Positions 47,179 through 57,994 of a stretch of DNA of 64,000 bases are shown in pieces. Source of the DNA: Gammaproteobacteria bacterium (GTDB taxonomy: Bacteria; Pseudomonadota; Gammaproteobacteria; Xanthomonadales; Rhodanobacteraceae); the NCBI GenBank assembly GCA_021325195.1, contig JAJPHQ010000017.1, forward strand, positions 1-64,000. The letters are read 5' to 3'. Position numbers and translations under genes: made by a program. Position 1 is the first letter of the stretch; the number at the start of each line of letters is the position of its first letter. The notes under the pieces are model-generated. The model saw only the letters and a program-made list of their open reading frames with translations, searched no databases and was not told the DNA's origin.

Positions 47179-50100
47179 TCAGGTCTGCGCCGCGGCCTTG
47201 CGCGTCAGCGCACGCCGCGCCCTGCGCTCACGCCGCCGCCGCGACCAGGTGGCGAACACCAGGTAGATCGCGGGCGTGGAGAGCAGCGTCAGGGTCTGCG
47301 AGAAGATCAGGCCGCCCAGCATCGCGATGCCGAGGGGGCGGCGGAGTTCCGCGCCGGTGCCGAAACCGATCACCAGCGGTACCGATGCCAGGATCGCCAC
47401 CATCGTGGTCATCATGATCGGGCGGAAGCGCACCAGGCAGGCTTCGCGCACCGCTTCGAGCGGAGTCATGCCGGAACGCTCGGCGACCAGCGCGAAGTCG
47501 ATCATCATGATCGCGTTCTTCTTCACCAGCCCGATCAGCAGCACCAGCGCCATGATCGCGACGATCGACAGCTCGGTGTTGGTCAGCAGCAGCGCCAGCA
47601 GCGCGCCCACGCCTGCCGCCGGCAGGGTGGACAGGATCGTGACCGGATGGATCAGGCTTTCGTAGAGCATGCCCAGCACCAGGTACACCGCCACGATCGC
47701 GCCGATCAGCAGCAGCGGCATGTCGCTCATCTGCTGCTGGAAACGCCGGAACTGTTCGCCGAAGCCGAGCTTGATGTCGCCGGGCATGCGCATGTTCTGG
47801 ATGGTTTTCTGGATCGCCTGGGTGGCTTCGCCCATGCTGATGCCCGGCGCGAGGTTGAAGGAAAGCGACATCGTGGTCATCTGGTTTTCGTGCTCGACCT
47901 GGCTGGGCGCAATGGTGGATTCCTGGTGCGCGATCGCGCTGATCGGCACCATCGCGCCGCTGGAGGAACGCACCCGGATGGTGTCGAGCGCGTCCGGCGT
48001 GGCCGACTGCGCGGGCAGCGCGGTCATCACCACCTGGAACTGGTTGGTGTCGGAATAGATCGTGGAAATCTGGCGCTGGCCGAAGGCGTTGTAGAGCGCG
48101 TCATCGACCGCCGCCATCGACACGCCCAGCCGGCTGGCGGCGTTGCGGTCCACCACCATGTTCTGCAGCAGGCCGGCGTCGTCGAGATCGCTGCCCACGT
48201 CGCGGAACATCGGGTTCTTCTGCAACTGCGCCTCCAGCCGGGGCAGCCACTCCTGCAGTTCCGCGGGGTCGTCGCCTTCCAGCGACACGCTGTATTCCGC
48301 GCCCTGGCTGGTGCCGCCGCCGCCGCCGGTGGGCAGGTCCTGGTGCGGACGCAGGCGCACGTTGAGATCGGGATACTGCGCGGTCTTGGCCGACAGGCGC
48401 GCCAGCACCTGATCGGTGGTTTCCTTGCGGCCCTGTCCCAGCGGCTTCAACTGGATGCTGAACCAGCCGCTGGAACCACGCCGGCCGCTGCCGATCGAGG
48501 CGCCCACGTACTCCACCGCGGGATCGGCGCGCAGCAGCTTGATGATGGTGGCGGTGCGCGCCTCGAGGTCGGCGAACGACATGGTGACGCCGGCGGTGGC
48601 GCGGCCCCAGATCAGCCCGGTGTCCTGCGGCGGGAACAGCGTGCCCTTGACCTCGTGGAACAGGAAGATCGTCACCACCAGCAGCAGCAGCGGAGACCAC
48701 GCCATCAGGCGCGGATGGCGGTGCAGCGTCCAGTCCAGCGTGCGCGTGTAGAACCTCAGCATGCCGGCGTGGAAGCGGTCGATCGCGCGGCCGAGCCCGG
48801 ACGGCTGCGCGTTCTCCGCGTGGTGGCGCAGGAAGCACCCGCACAGCGAGGGTGTCAGCGTCAGCGACACGATCATCGACACGAAGATCGCCGCCACCAG
48901 CGTCACGGTGAACTCGCGGAAGAACACGCCGATCATGCCAGGCGCGAACAGGATCGGCGTGAACACGGCGATCAGCGAGGCCGTGATCGCGACGATGGTG
49001 AATCCGATTTCCCGCGCCCCGGCCAGCGCCGCCTGCAGGCGGGACTGGCCCTGGTCGAGGTGGCGGATGATGTTCTCGATCACCACGATCGCGTCGTCCA
49101 CCACGAAGGTCAGCGCGATCACCAGCGCCAGCAGCGACAGGTTGTCCAGCGTGTAATCCATCACGTACATCACCACGAACGCGCCGCACAGCGACAGCGG
49201 CACCGCGGTCGCGGCGATCAGCGTGGGGGCGAGGCGCCGCAGGAACAGCGCCATCGTCAGGATCACCATCGCGAGGCTGATCATCAGCGTGATCTGCACG
49301 TCGTTGACCGAATCGCGGATGGTGGGCGTGCCGTCGAAGTAGGGCGTCAGCTGGGTGCCCGGCGGCAGCAGGTTGCGCAGGCCCGGCAGTTCCGCCTTCA
49401 CGCTGTCCACCGTCTGGATCACGTTGGCATCGGGCCGCTTGAAGATCTGCAGCTGGATCGAGCGCTTGCCGTTGAAGTACGCGGCCTGGAAGGAGTCCTG
49501 CGCGCCCTCGTAGACCCTGGCGATGTCGCGCAGGTACACCGGGGTGCCGTTGTGCTGCGCCACCACCAGGTTGGCGAAGTCCTGCGCGGTCTGGAGCTGG
49601 TCGGTCGCGGTGATCGCGGTGGTGATCTTGCCGTCGGTCAGGAAACCCTGCGGCGAGGTCACGTTGGCCGCGGTGATCGCGTTGCGGATGTCGTTGCTGG
49701 AAAGCCCGAGGGAAGCGAGCTTGTGCAGATCGAGTTCGATGCGCACCGCCGGCTGCGCGCTGCCGGAGACATCCACCGAAGCCACGCCGGGCAACTGGCT
49801 GAGGCGCGGCTGCAGCAGCGTGTTGGCCGCGTTGTACAGCTCCGACATCGGCTGGGTATCCGAGGTCAGCGCCAGCTCGATCACCGGATCGTCGTTGGGG
49901 TTGGCCTTGTGCCACTGCGGCAGTTGCGGCAGCCCGGGCGGCAGGTCGAGCGCGGCGGCGTTGATCGCGGCATCGACCTGCTGGGCCGCCGAATCCAGAT
50001 CGACACCGGTGTCGAAGATCAGGATCACGAAACCGTTGCCGTCGGAGCTGACCGAACGCATGGTATCGACGCCGGGGATCTGGCCCAGGTGCCGTTCCAG

Positions 50101-50298
50101 CGGCGAGATCACCGTGGCGGCCATGGTGGTGGCATCGGCGCCCGGTTCGCTGGCGGACACCCAGATCGCCGGAAACGAAATCTGCGGCAGCGAACTGATC
50201 CCCAGCAGCGTGTAGCAGATGATCCCCGCGACCAGCACGCCCGCCGCCAGCAGCGAAGTGCCGACCGGACGCCTGATGAAGGGCGCGGCGATGTTCAC
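47179..50298 (-). CDS. mdtC: RND multidrug efflux pump subunit, MdtC-like
   Basis: Proton-driven inner-membrane exporter of 1039 residues, with twelve membrane helices and two large periplasmic loops. TM4 carries the paired aspartates of the proton relay (TFVVDDAIVVIEN). The start is GTG at 50298, ten bases after the end of the previous pump gene, whose sequence is related; two different pumps after one adaptor is the mdtABC plan, in which MdtB and MdtC form a heterotrimer. The gene converges with the peptidase gene 7 bp away. No outer-membrane channel is encoded here. Substrates cannot be told from sequence. Confidence 0.9.
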   Translation of the reverse strand: MNIAAPFIRRPVGTSLLAAGVLVAGIICYTLLGISSLPQISFPAIWVSASEPGADATTMAATVISPLERHLGQIPGVDTMRSVSSDGNGFVILIFDTGVDLDSAAQQVDAAINAAALDLPPGLPQLPQWHKANPNDDPVIELALTSDTQPMSELYNAANTLLQPRLSQLPGVASVDVSGSAQPAVRIELDLHKLASLGLSSNDIRNAITAANVTSPQGFLTDGKITTAITATDQLQTAQDFANLVVAQHNGTPVYLRDIARVYEGAQDSFQAAYFNGKRSIQLQIFKRPDANVIQTVDSVKAELPGLRNLLPPGTQLTPYFDGTPTIRDSVNDVQITLMISLAMVILTMALFLRRLAPTLIAATAVPLSLCGAFVVMYVMDYTLDNLSLLALVIALTFVVDDAIVVIENIIRHLDQGQSRLQAALAGAREIGFTIVAITASLIAVFTPILFAPGMIGVFFREFTVTLVAAIFVSMIVSLTLTPSLCGCFLRHHAENAQPSGLGRAIDRFHAGMLRFYTRTLDWTLHRHPRLMAWSPLLLLVVTIFLFHEVKGTLFPPQDTGLIWGRATAGVTMSFADLEARTATIIKLLRADPAVEYVGASIGSGRRGSSGWFSIQLKPLGQGRKETTDQVLARLSAKTAQYPDLNVRLRPHQDLPTGGGGGTSQGAEYSVSLEGDDPAELQEWLPRLEAQLQKNPMFRDVGSDLDDAGLLQNMVVDRNAASRLGVSMAAVDDALYNAFGQRQISTIYSDTNQFQVVMTALPAQSATPDALDTIRVRSSSGAMVPISAIAHQESTIAPSQVEHENQMTTMSLSFNLAPGISMGEATQAIQKTIQNMRMPGDIKLGFGEQFRRFQQQMSDMPLLLIGAIVAVYLVLGMLYESLIHPVTILSTLPAAGVGALLALLLTNTELSIVAIMALVLLIGLVKKNAIMMIDFALVAERSGMTPLEAVREACLVRFRPIMMTTMVAILASVPLVIGFGTGAELRRPLGIAMLGGLIFSQTLTLLSTPAIYLVFATWSRRRRERRARRALTRKAAAQT

Positions 50299-50308
50299 GT
50301 GCGGCGCC

Positions 50309-53300
50309 TCACTTCCCGCCCTCGGCCGCCAGTTCGCCGCGGTGCACCCCGTGCGCGCGCAGCCAGTCGCCGAAGCGTTCCATGTAGAGATAGATCACCG
50401 GCGTGGTGTACAGCGTCACCAGTTGCGAGAGCAGCAGGCCGCCCACGATCGCGACGCCCAGCGGGCGGCGCAGTTCCGAGCCGATGCCGTTGCCCAGCGC
50501 CAGCGGCAGCGCGCCGAACAATGCCGCGAAGGTGGTCATCATGATCGGCCGGAAGCGCAGCAGGCAGGCGCGGTGGATCGCGTCGTGCGCGCTCATGCCG
50601 GCGCGCTGCGCGGTGATCGCGAAGTCGATCATCATGATCGCGTTCTTCTTCACGATGCCGATCAGCAGCACGATGCCCACGATGCCGTCCACCGACAGCG
50701 GCATCCCGAACAGCATCAACGCCAGCAGCGCGCCGACACCGGCCGGCGGCAGGGTGGTGAGGATGGTGAACGGATGGATGTAGCTCTCGTACAGCACGCC
50801 CAGCACGATGTAGATCACGATGATCGCGGCCAGCAGGAGCACGGCCTCGTTGCCGAGCGAGGACGAGAACTCGGCCGCCGAACCGATGAATTGCGCGCGT
50901 ATCTGCGGCGGAAAGTGCATCTGCTGCGCGGTGCGGTTGATCGCATCCACGGCCTGTGACAGCGAATAGCCCGGCGCCACGTTGAACGAGATGATCACCG
51001 CCGGCAACTGGTCCTGGTGCGCGATCACCAGCGGCGCGGTGGTGACCGCGGCGGTGGCCAGCGTCGAAAGCGGCACCGTGCTGCCGCCGCCGATCGGGAT
51101 GCCGGTGTTGGCTTGCCCGATGCCGGTGGCGGTCGAGGAGTTGGCCGACCTGAGCTGTCCCAGGCTGGTCGCGTTGCTGCCGGTCAGCGCGCCGCTGGCG
51201 CCGTTGCTGCGCACGGTCAGCATGTTCATCAGGTCGGCGCTGGTGCGGTACTGCGGCGCGACCTCCAGCACCACCCGGTACTGGTTCAACTGGGTGTAGA
51301 TGGTGGAAATCTGGCGCTGGCCGTAGGCGTCGTACAGGGTATCGTCGATGGTCTGCACCGGCACGCCCAGCCGGCTGGCCGCCTCGCGGTCGATGTCCAG
51401 TTTCAGCGCACGCCCGTTCATCGCGAGGTTGTCGCTGACATCGGCCAGTTCCGGCAACTGCTTCACGGCCTGCACCATTTTCTGCGCGTAGCCGGCCAGC
51501 TCGGTGGCGTTCACTTCCGACAGCGCGTACTGGTACTGGGTGGGCGCAACCGTGGTGTCGAGGGTGATGTCCTGCACCGGTTTCAGGAACAGCGCCACGC
51601 CGGGAAGGTCGGCGGTGTCGCGCTGCAGTCGGGCCAGCACCGCGTCGAGGCTGCCGCGCTGCCCGCGCGGTTTCAGCACGATGCTGATCTGGCCCTGGTT
51701 CAGGGTGGGATTGATGGTGCCGGCGCCGATGAAGGAGGCGACACCGGCCACCGCCGGATCCCTGCGCAGCGCGGCGGCCACCTGCTGGGTGGCCTGCTCC
51801 ATCGCGGGAAACGCGATGTCGCTGTCGGCCTGCACCACGCCGGTGACCAGCCCGGTGTCCTGTTCGGGCAGCAGGTCCTTGGGGATCACGATGTACAGCA
51901 GGATGGTGACCACCACTGACAGCGTCGCCACCAGGATCGTGGTGCGGCGATGCTCCAGCACCCAGTCGAGCGACTGCTCGTACCAGCCCAGCATCTTCGC
52001 GTAGAAGCCGCGCTTGCCGGCGGCGGCAGCCTCGTCGCCCGCCGGCAGTTCGCCCGGCTTCAGCAGATAGGCGCACATCATCGGCGTCAGCGTCAGCGTC
52101 ACGCCCATCGAGATCGCGACCGCGATGGTCAGCACCCACGCGAACTCGTGGAACAGCCGTCCGGTGACGCCCGGCATCAGCAGCAGCGGCAGGAACACGG
52201 CAACGAGGGAAACCGTCAGCGACAGCACGGTGAAGCCGATTTCCCTGGCGCCGATCTCCGCGGCCTGCTTGCCGTCCTTGCCCTGCTCGAGGTAGCGCAC
52301 GATGTTCTCGATCATCACGATCGCGTCATCGACCACGAAGCCGGTGGCGACGGTCAGCGCCATCAGCGAAAGGTTGTCGAGCGAAAACCCCACGAACGCC
52401 ATCACCGCGAAGGTGCCCAGCAGCGACAGCGGCACCGCCACCGCGGGGATCACCGTGGCCCACAGCCGGCGCAGGAACACGAAGATCACCGCCACCACCA
52501 GGCACACGGCCAGCAGCAGGGTCAGTTGCACGTCGCGCACCGAGGCGCGGATGGTGACGGTGCGGTCGGCGAACACCGAGAGATGCACGTCCGCGGGCAG
52601 CACCGCGCGCAGCGAGGGCAGCGTCTGCTCGATCTGGTCGACGGTGTTGATGATGTTGGCACCCGGCTGGCGGCGGATGTCCAGCAGCACCGCCGGCTTG
52701 CCGTCGGCCCACGCCGCGAGCTGGTCGTTTTCCACGCCCTCGATCACGTTCGCGACCTGGGACAGCTTCACCGGCGCGCCGTCCTTGTAGGCGATGATGG
52801 TGTCGGCGTAATCGGCGGCGCTCTGCAACTGGTCGTTGGTGCCGATCTCGTAGGTCTGCGTCGCGCCGTTCAGCGAGCCCTTGGCGGCGTTGACGTTGGC
52901 CTGGGTCAGGGCGCTGCGCACATCCTCCAGCGTCAGGCCCAGGTTGCCAAGCCTGCCGGGATCGACCTGGACCCGGATCGCGGGCCGCACGTTGCCGGCG
53001 ATCGAGACCAGGCCGACGCCGGGAACCTGCGACAGCTTCTGCGACAGGATCGAATCGGCGTAGTCGTTGACGTCGCGCAGCGGACGGCTGTCCGAGGTCA
53101 GCGCCAGCGTCATGATCGGCGCGTCGGCGGGATTGACGCGGTTGTAAACCGGCGGGTAGGGCAGGCTGCCGGGCAGGCGCGCCGAGCGCAGCGCCGACTG
53201 CACGTCCTGCGCGGCCACGTCGAGATTGGTGTTCATCCCGAACTGCAGGGTGATGGTCGAAAGCCCCGCCGCGCTGTTCGAGCTCATCATGGTGAGGCCG

Positions 53301-53524
53301 CTGATCTGGCCGAGCTGCTGCTCCAGCGGCGTGGTCACCAGCACCGCCATGGTGGTGGCGCTGGCGCCGGGATACTGCGTGGTCACCACCAGGCTGGGCG
53401 CCTCGATCTCGGGCAACGCCGACACCGGCAGCGCGCGGTAGCCGATGATGCCCAGCAGCAGCACCGCCGCCATCAGCAGCGAAGTGGCGATCGGCCGGTG
53501 GATGAAGATGCTCGAAAAACCCAT
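50309..53524 (-). CDS. mdtB: RND multidrug efflux pump subunit, MdtB-like
   Basis: RND exporter of 1071 residues, with MGFSSIFIHRPIATSLLMAA at the start and the TM4 proton-relay motif GFVVDDAIVMIEN. ATG 53524 is chosen because family members begin within a few residues of the first membrane helix; the 37 additional upstream codons are mostly heptamer repeat. It belongs to one operon with the adaptor gene upstream and the second pump downstream, but 331 bp of repeat-bearing sequence separates it from the adaptor. Confidence 0.9.
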   Translation of the reverse strand: MGFSSIFIHRPIATSLLMAAVLLLGIIGYRALPVSALPEIEAPSLVVTTQYPGASATTMAVLVTTPLEQQLGQISGLTMMSSNSAAGLSTITLQFGMNTNLDVAAQDVQSALRSARLPGSLPYPPVYNRVNPADAPIMTLALTSDSRPLRDVNDYADSILSQKLSQVPGVGLVSIAGNVRPAIRVQVDPGRLGNLGLTLEDVRSALTQANVNAAKGSLNGATQTYEIGTNDQLQSAADYADTIIAYKDGAPVKLSQVANVIEGVENDQLAAWADGKPAVLLDIRRQPGANIINTVDQIEQTLPSLRAVLPADVHLSVFADRTVTIRASVRDVQLTLLLAVCLVVAVIFVFLRRLWATVIPAVAVPLSLLGTFAVMAFVGFSLDNLSLMALTVATGFVVDDAIVMIENIVRYLEQGKDGKQAAEIGAREIGFTVLSLTVSLVAVFLPLLLMPGVTGRLFHEFAWVLTIAVAISMGVTLTLTPMMCAYLLKPGELPAGDEAAAAGKRGFYAKMLGWYEQSLDWVLEHRRTTILVATLSVVVTILLYIVIPKDLLPEQDTGLVTGVVQADSDIAFPAMEQATQQVAAALRRDPAVAGVASFIGAGTINPTLNQGQISIVLKPRGQRGSLDAVLARLQRDTADLPGVALFLKPVQDITLDTTVAPTQYQYALSEVNATELAGYAQKMVQAVKQLPELADVSDNLAMNGRALKLDIDREAASRLGVPVQTIDDTLYDAYGQRQISTIYTQLNQYRVVLEVAPQYRTSADLMNMLTVRSNGASGALTGSNATSLGQLRSANSSTATGIGQANTGIPIGGGSTVPLSTLATAAVTTAPLVIAHQDQLPAVIISFNVAPGYSLSQAVDAINRTAQQMHFPPQIRAQFIGSAAEFSSSLGNEAVLLLAAIIVIYIVLGVLYESYIHPFTILTTLPPAGVGALLALMLFGMPLSVDGIVGIVLLIGIVKKNAIMMIDFAITAQRAGMSAHDAIHRACLLRFRPIMMTTFAALFGALPLALGNGIGSELRRPLGVAIVGGLLLSQLVTLYTTPVIYLYMERFGDWLRAHGVHRGELAAEGGK

Positions 53525-53530
53525 CAGTGC

Positions 53531-53758
53531 GGGACTCGGGACTCGGGACTCGGGACTCGGCACGAGGAAGCCGGAACTGCCACACGCCGACGCCAAAGCG
53601 CCGCATTTCGAAGGGCAAAGCTCCCTCTCCTCCAAGCAGTTTCACCGCTTGTGCGAGAGGGTTTCGGTGAGGGGGGCGGAGTTCTGCTCGTGGAAACCAC
53701 GGCCAGGGCGCAAGACTTCCCGGTTACGCTCGCTGTGCCTGCACGAGTCCCGAGTCCC
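53531..53758. repeat. Facing heptamer arrays upstream of mdtB, enclosing a degenerate palindrome
   Basis: Four perfect GGGACTC units (53531-53558) start six bases from the mdtB start codon. Two perfect GAGTCCC units face them at 53745-53758, and another single unit follows near 53840. Between them is a degenerate copy of the CCCTCTCC/GAGAGGG palindromic element (about 53625-53680). The arrangement repeats the one in the mraY-ftsW gap, but with a longer interior. Confidence 0.82.
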
Positions 53759-53855
53759 GAGAAACTCGCCACTCCTGCGGCTCGCCCTGCGGGCCATCGG
53801 CTGCGCCGATGTTCGCTCCGGCATCCTGCCTCCGCAGTCCGAGTCCCGGCAATCA

Positions 53856-55157
53856 TCATCCACGCCCCCGTCCGCGCCCGCTGCTCTCGGCCGCGGCCTT
53901 GATCTGGGTGGTGGTGGGCGGCGCCGGCACCTCGCCCGGTTTCAGCGGCGTGATCGCGCTGCCTTCCTTGAGCCGGAACTGGCCCGCGGTCACCACCAGA
54001 TCGCCGGCCTTGAGACCGGAAGTGATGATGGTGCCGGTGTCGCCGGCCCCGCCGCCCACGGTCACCGGCTGCATCTTGACGTATTTGGCGGGTTTGTCGG
54101 CAGCAGGCGCGCCGCCCTGACCGCCGGCGCTTCGCTTGCGCCGGTCCTGCTGCGGCGGATTGCTGCCGCTGTCCGCGTTCGCGCCGGGCGGCGGCGTGTC
54201 CGTCACCAGCCACACGTATTCTCCGTTCGGACCGCGCTGCACCGCGGCGGTCGGCACCACCAGCGCATCCGAGGCGACGCTGACCTGCAGGCGCGTGGGC
54301 ACGTACTGTCCGGGGAACAGCAGGTTGTCCGGATTGGGGAACTGGGCCTTCAGCTTGAACGCGCCGGTGTTCGGATCGATCTGGTTGTCGATCACCTGCA
54401 GCACGCCGTCACCCTCGATCACCTTGCCGTCGGGCGACAGGATCGCGAGGTTGAGCGGCGCCTTGGCCTGCGCCGCGCGCACCTCGTCGAGGTAGGTGCC
54501 GGCAAGGGTGAAGATCACGTAGATCGGATGCAACTGGGCGATCGTGACGATGGTGGTGGTGGTATTGACCACGTTGCCCGGATCGACCTGCCGGATGCCG
54601 GCCAGCCCGTCGATCGGCGAGGTGATCCGGGTGAAGCCGAGCTGCACCCGGGTGTCCCGGATGTTGGCGTCGTCGGCCGCGACCGCGGCCTGCAACTGGT
54701 TGACCGTGTTCCGCTGCGTGATCGTGTCGATCTGCGCGACGTACGGAGCGTATTTCGGATTTTCCGAACGCTCGAGGTTAGCCTTGGCGGTGGCGAGCTG
54801 TGCCATGTCCTGCTGGCGCTTGGCGATCGCCTGGTCGAGCTGCGTCTGAAGGGTGCGCGGATCGATCTCGGCCAGCACCTGGCCCTTGCTCACCGGCTGG
54901 CCTTCCACGAAGTCCAGCTTCATCAGTTCTCCGCCCACCTGCGGTTGCACGTTGACGGTGTTCAACGCCTGCACCGTGCCCTGGCTGGTCAGGTAGATCG
55001 GCACGTTTTCGGTCACCACCGGTTCCACCGTCACGGGCACCGGCGCGTTGGCGGAAAAGCCGCCGGCCGCCGGCCGCTGCCCGCTCACCACGCGCCAGAC
55101 GATCAGCACCAGCACGACGATGCCGATCAGGGTCAGGATCCATTTGCCACGCGACAT
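53856..55157 (-). CDS. mdtA: RND periplasmic adaptor (membrane fusion protein), MdtA-like
   Basis: Links the RND pumps to an outer-membrane channel. The 433 residues have an N-terminal membrane helix or signal anchor (about 6-24), a lipoyl domain half (TVNVQPQVGGELMKLDFVEGQPVSKGQVLAEID), a coiled-coil hairpin (about 105-165), the second lipoyl half (RITSPIDGLAGIRQVDPGNVV) and beta-barrel/membrane-proximal domains. The C-terminal region holds an unusual Pro/Gly/Lys-rich insert (about 325-365, DRRKRSAGGQGGAPAADKP) and a Gly-Arg tail. ATG 55157 gives the expected short leader. Confidence 0.92.
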   Translation of the reverse strand: MSRGKWILTLIGIVVLVLIVWRVVSGQRPAAGGFSANAPVPVTVEPVVTENVPIYLTSQGTVQALNTVNVQPQVGGELMKLDFVEGQPVSKGQVLAEIDPRTLQTQLDQAIAKRQQDMAQLATAKANLERSENPKYAPYVAQIDTITQRNTVNQLQAAVAADDANIRDTRVQLGFTRITSPIDGLAGIRQVDPGNVVNTTTTIVTIAQLHPIYVIFTLAGTYLDEVRAAQAKAPLNLAILSPDGKVIEGDGVLQVIDNQIDPNTGAFKLKAQFPNPDNLLFPGQYVPTRLQVSVASDALVVPTAAVQRGPNGEYVWLVTDTPPPGANADSGSNPPQQDRRKRSAGGQGGAPAADKPAKYVKMQPVTVGGGAGDTGTIITSGLKAGDLVVTAGQFRLKEGSAITPLKPGEVPAPPTTTQIKAAAESSGRGRGRG

Positions 55158-55384
55158 GCGGAGTTTCCGTAGGGGGAAGGATGGAGTCGGGCCGTCCGGT
55201 TCGACCGCCCGCGCCGCGCGCGGTTCGTCCACGCCAGGCCGGCGCCGGAACAGCGATACGTTACCCGATCGCGAGCGCGGTCCGCCCCCTGTCTTTCGAC
55301 ACACGTCCGGAGCGAGGGCGGAACCGCAGTCAACGCGCCGGGTGCAGCGAGGTTGACCGCCCCCTGCAGGGGCTCAGGACCTGC

Positions 55385-56971
55385 TCACGGGGCAACCGCC
55401 GGCAGGCCCTGCAGCGCGGGCACCGGGGCGGCGTGCGCCAGGTGCGCCGCGTTGAGCCTGCGCATCAGCGGCAGCACCGCCAGCGCGAACGCGGTACACA
55501 CGAGGCCGGTCACGCCCAGCCAATCGAACAGGCGGGTGTAGATCGGCATCATCTGGACCGGGTCGGTGATCGTTTCCGGCACGCTGGCGAAGGTGGCGAC
55601 CACGCCACCCAGATACTGCGAACATCCGACCGCGACGAAATACGCGCCCATCATGAAACCGCCCATCCGCGCCGGCACGTAGCGCGCAACGAAGGCCAGC
55701 CCGAGGCCGCTGGTCAGCAACTCGCCCAGCGAGCCGAAACCGTAACCCCACACCATCACCCACGAGCTGGTCTTGCCGGGCGAGGTCGTGAAATATCCGG
55801 CCGCGCCGTAGATGAAGAAGCCGATCGCGACCGCGGCGAAACCCAGCGCGAACTTGGCGGCGATCGAGAGATCCCGGCCGCGCCGGGCGTAGTGTGTATA
55901 GATCCACGCGAGGATCGGGCTGAGAATGAAGATCCAGATCGGGTTGAAGGCCTGGAACTGCGCGGGATCCCAGTTCCACAGGTGCAAGCCGAACACGTCG
56001 AACGAGGGATTGACGTTGCGCAGCGCGAACAGGTTCAGCGAGGTGGACATCTGCTGATAGAAGATGAAGAAGAACACCGTCTCGATCACCAGGATCAGCG
56101 CGATGGCCAGGCCGGGTTTCTCGCCGTGTTCGGTCCTGGCGATCAACCACGCGAAGATCGCCAGCACGCAGACGCCGGCGGCGTACACGAAGACGCGCGC
56201 CACGTTGCCGTACTTCAGGATGAAGGCGGAGAGGAACACCACCACGATGCCGCCCGCGATCACCGCGAGCAGCTTCCAGATCCTGAACGGCTGACGGTCG
56301 GGTTCCGAGCCGATGTGGCTGAGCGTGTGCCGCATCACCGCGTAATTGCCGAGTCCCACCAGCAGGCCCGCGCAGCACACCGCGAACGCGATGTGCCAGC
56401 CCACGCCGTTCCCGAACAGATGTTGCGAGCCGGGCAGCCAGGCCATCTGGTCGTGACGGGACGCGTTGAAGTAGTTCTTGATCCACGGCGTCAGCAGCAT
56501 CGAGAACGTCGAGCCGATGTTGACCGCCATGTAGTAGAGGGTGAAGGCGCTGTCGATCCTGGCATCGTCGCCTTCGTAGATCTTGCGAACCAGATTGCCG
56601 GCGTTGGCCTTGAACAGGCCGTTGCCCACCACGATCACGCCCAGCGCCAGGAACAGGAATTCCGGCGACGAGGAGGGCACCGCCATCAGCGCGTAGCCGC
56701 AGGTCAGCACGCAGGCGCCCAGCAGCATCGAACGCCGGGTGCCCAGGAAATTGTCGCCCACCCAGCCGCCGATCGCGGGCGACACGTAGATCAGCGCCGC
56801 CGCCGCGCCCCAGGTGAGATTGGCCGGCGTGTCCGGAAAATGCAGCCGTTCGACCATGTAGTACACGATCAGCGCCTGCATCCCGTAATAGCCGAAGCGC
56901 TCCCACATCTCGATCAGGAACACGGTCGAGAACGAGCGGGTCTTGGAGACCGGTGGCTGCACGGCATTCAT
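55385..56971 (-). CDS. POT-family proton-coupled oligopeptide transporter
   Basis: Imports di- or tripeptides with protons. The 528-residue protein has 12-14 membrane helices. The family motif is present near the N-terminus in [19 protein letters not shown], the ExxER motif of proton coupling, followed by [18 protein letters not shown] and [15 protein letters not shown] 56971 (MNAVQPP) is chosen over a start nine codons upstream. It diverges from thyA across 170 bp. Co-directional with mdtA downstream but separated by 227 bp; a functional link is not evident. Confidence 0.93.
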   Translation of the reverse strand: MNAVQPPVSKTRSFSTVFLIEMWERFGYYGMQALIVYYMVERLHFPDTPANLTWGAAAALIYVSPAIGGWVGDNFLGTRRSMLLGACVLTCGYALMAVPSSSPEFLFLALGVIVVGNGLFKANAGNLVRKIYEGDDARIDSAFTLYYMAVNIGSTFSMLLTPWIKNYFNASRHDQMAWLPGSQHLFGNGVGWHIAFAVCCAGLLVGLGNYAVMRHTLSHIGSEPDRQPFRIWKLLAVIAGGIVVVFLSAFILKYGNVARVFVYAAGVCVLAIFAWLIARTEHGEKPGLAIALILVIETVFFFIFYQQMSTSLNLFALRNVNPSFDVFGLHLWNWDPAQFQAFNPIWIFILSPILAWIYTHYARRGRDLSIAAKFALGFAAVAIGFFIYGAAGYFTTSPGKTSSWVMVWGYGFGSLGELLTSGLGLAFVARYVPARMGGFMMGAYFVAVGCSQYLGGVVATFASVPETITDPVQMMPIYTRLFDWLGVTGLVCTAFALAVLPLMRRLNAAHLAHAAPVPALQGLPAVAP

Positions 56972-57141
56972 GGTCGGGGACACCCTGCGGCGGAACACCG
57001 GTCAAGCGTACCCGAACCGCGGCTGAATGTCGCAGCGTGGCAGGGGGAGGGACGGCTGGTGGAAGGCGGGGGACAGAACGGTGCGATGCGGCGTTATGCT
57101 TTCCCCATTTCCCACCGCACGCCCCTCGTTTTCCCTGTCAC

Positions 57142-57936
57142 ATGCAGACCTACCTCGACCTGCTGCGCGACGTGCTGGAACACGGTGTCCGCAAGGACGA
57201 CCGCACCGGCACCGGCACGCTGTCGGTGTTCGGGCGGCAGATCCGCTGCGATCTCGGCGCCGGATTCCCGTTGCTGACCACCAAGAAGCTGCACGTCAAA
57301 TCCATCGTGCACGAGCTGCTGTGGTTCCTGCGCGGCGACACCAACGTCGCGTATCTCAGGGAACACGGTGTCAGCATCTGGGACGAGTGGGCCGACGCGC
57401 ACGGCGATCTCGGTCCCGTCTATGGCAGGCAATGGCGCGCGTGGCCGGCGCCGGACGGGCGCACGATCGACCAGATCACGCGGGTGATCGGCGAGATCCG
57501 GCGCAACCCCGACTCGCGGCGGCTGATCGTGTCGGCCTGGAACGTGGGCGAGCTGGACCGGATGGCGCTGGCGCCCTGCCACGCGCTGTTCCAGTTTTAC
57601 GTGGCAAACGGAAAGCTCTCATGCCAGTTGTACCAGCGCTCGGCTGACATCTTTCTCGGCGTGCCGTTCAACATCGCGAGCTACGCCCTGCTGACCTGCA
57701 TGGTCGCGCAGGTCTGCGAACTCGCACCCGGCGAGTTCGTGCACACCTTCGGCGACCTGCATCTTTATTCCAACCACCTCGAGCAGGCGCGCGAACAGTT
57801 GACCCGCACGCCGCGCCAGCCCCCGAAGCTGGTGCTGAATCCCGACGTGCGCTCGATCTTCGATTTCCGCTACGAGGACGTGCGCATCGTCGATTACGAT
57901 CCGCACCCGGCGATCAAGGCGCCGGTGGCTGTATGA
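57142..57936 (+). CDS. thyA: Thymidylate synthase
   Basis: Converts dUMP to dTMP with 5,10-methylene-THF, giving dihydrofolate, which FolA from the next gene reduces. The 264-residue length equals the E. coli enzyme and the catalytic cysteine is C146 in [10 protein letters not shown]. Other motifs are [33 protein letters not shown] and DLHLYSNH. Repeats fill the 202-bp gap to folA. Confidence 0.98.
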   Translation: MQTYLDLLRDVLEHGVRKDDRTGTGTLSVFGRQIRCDLGAGFPLLTTKKLHVKSIVHELLWFLRGDTNVAYLREHGVSIWDEWADAHGDLGPVYGRQWRAWPAPDGRTIDQITRVIGEIRRNPDSRRLIVSAWNVGELDRMALAPCHALFQFYVANGKLSCQLYQRSADIFLGVPFNIASYALLTCMVAQVCELAPGEFVHTFGDLHLYSNHLEQAREQLTRTPRQPPKLVLNPDVRSIFDFRYEDVRIVDYDPHPAIKAPVAV

Positions 57937-57994
57937 CTCGTTGCCTTAGTTGCGGGGGGTTGTCTATGTTCGCTCGGGATGAAGGGAGCTTGAA

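Noticed and set aside
47080-50544. 1154-codon plus-strand ORF opposite the RND pump genes
   Set aside because: Antisense shadow rich in Arg/His/Gln; it spans two unrelated genes and an intergenic gap, and the minus strand is clearly coding.
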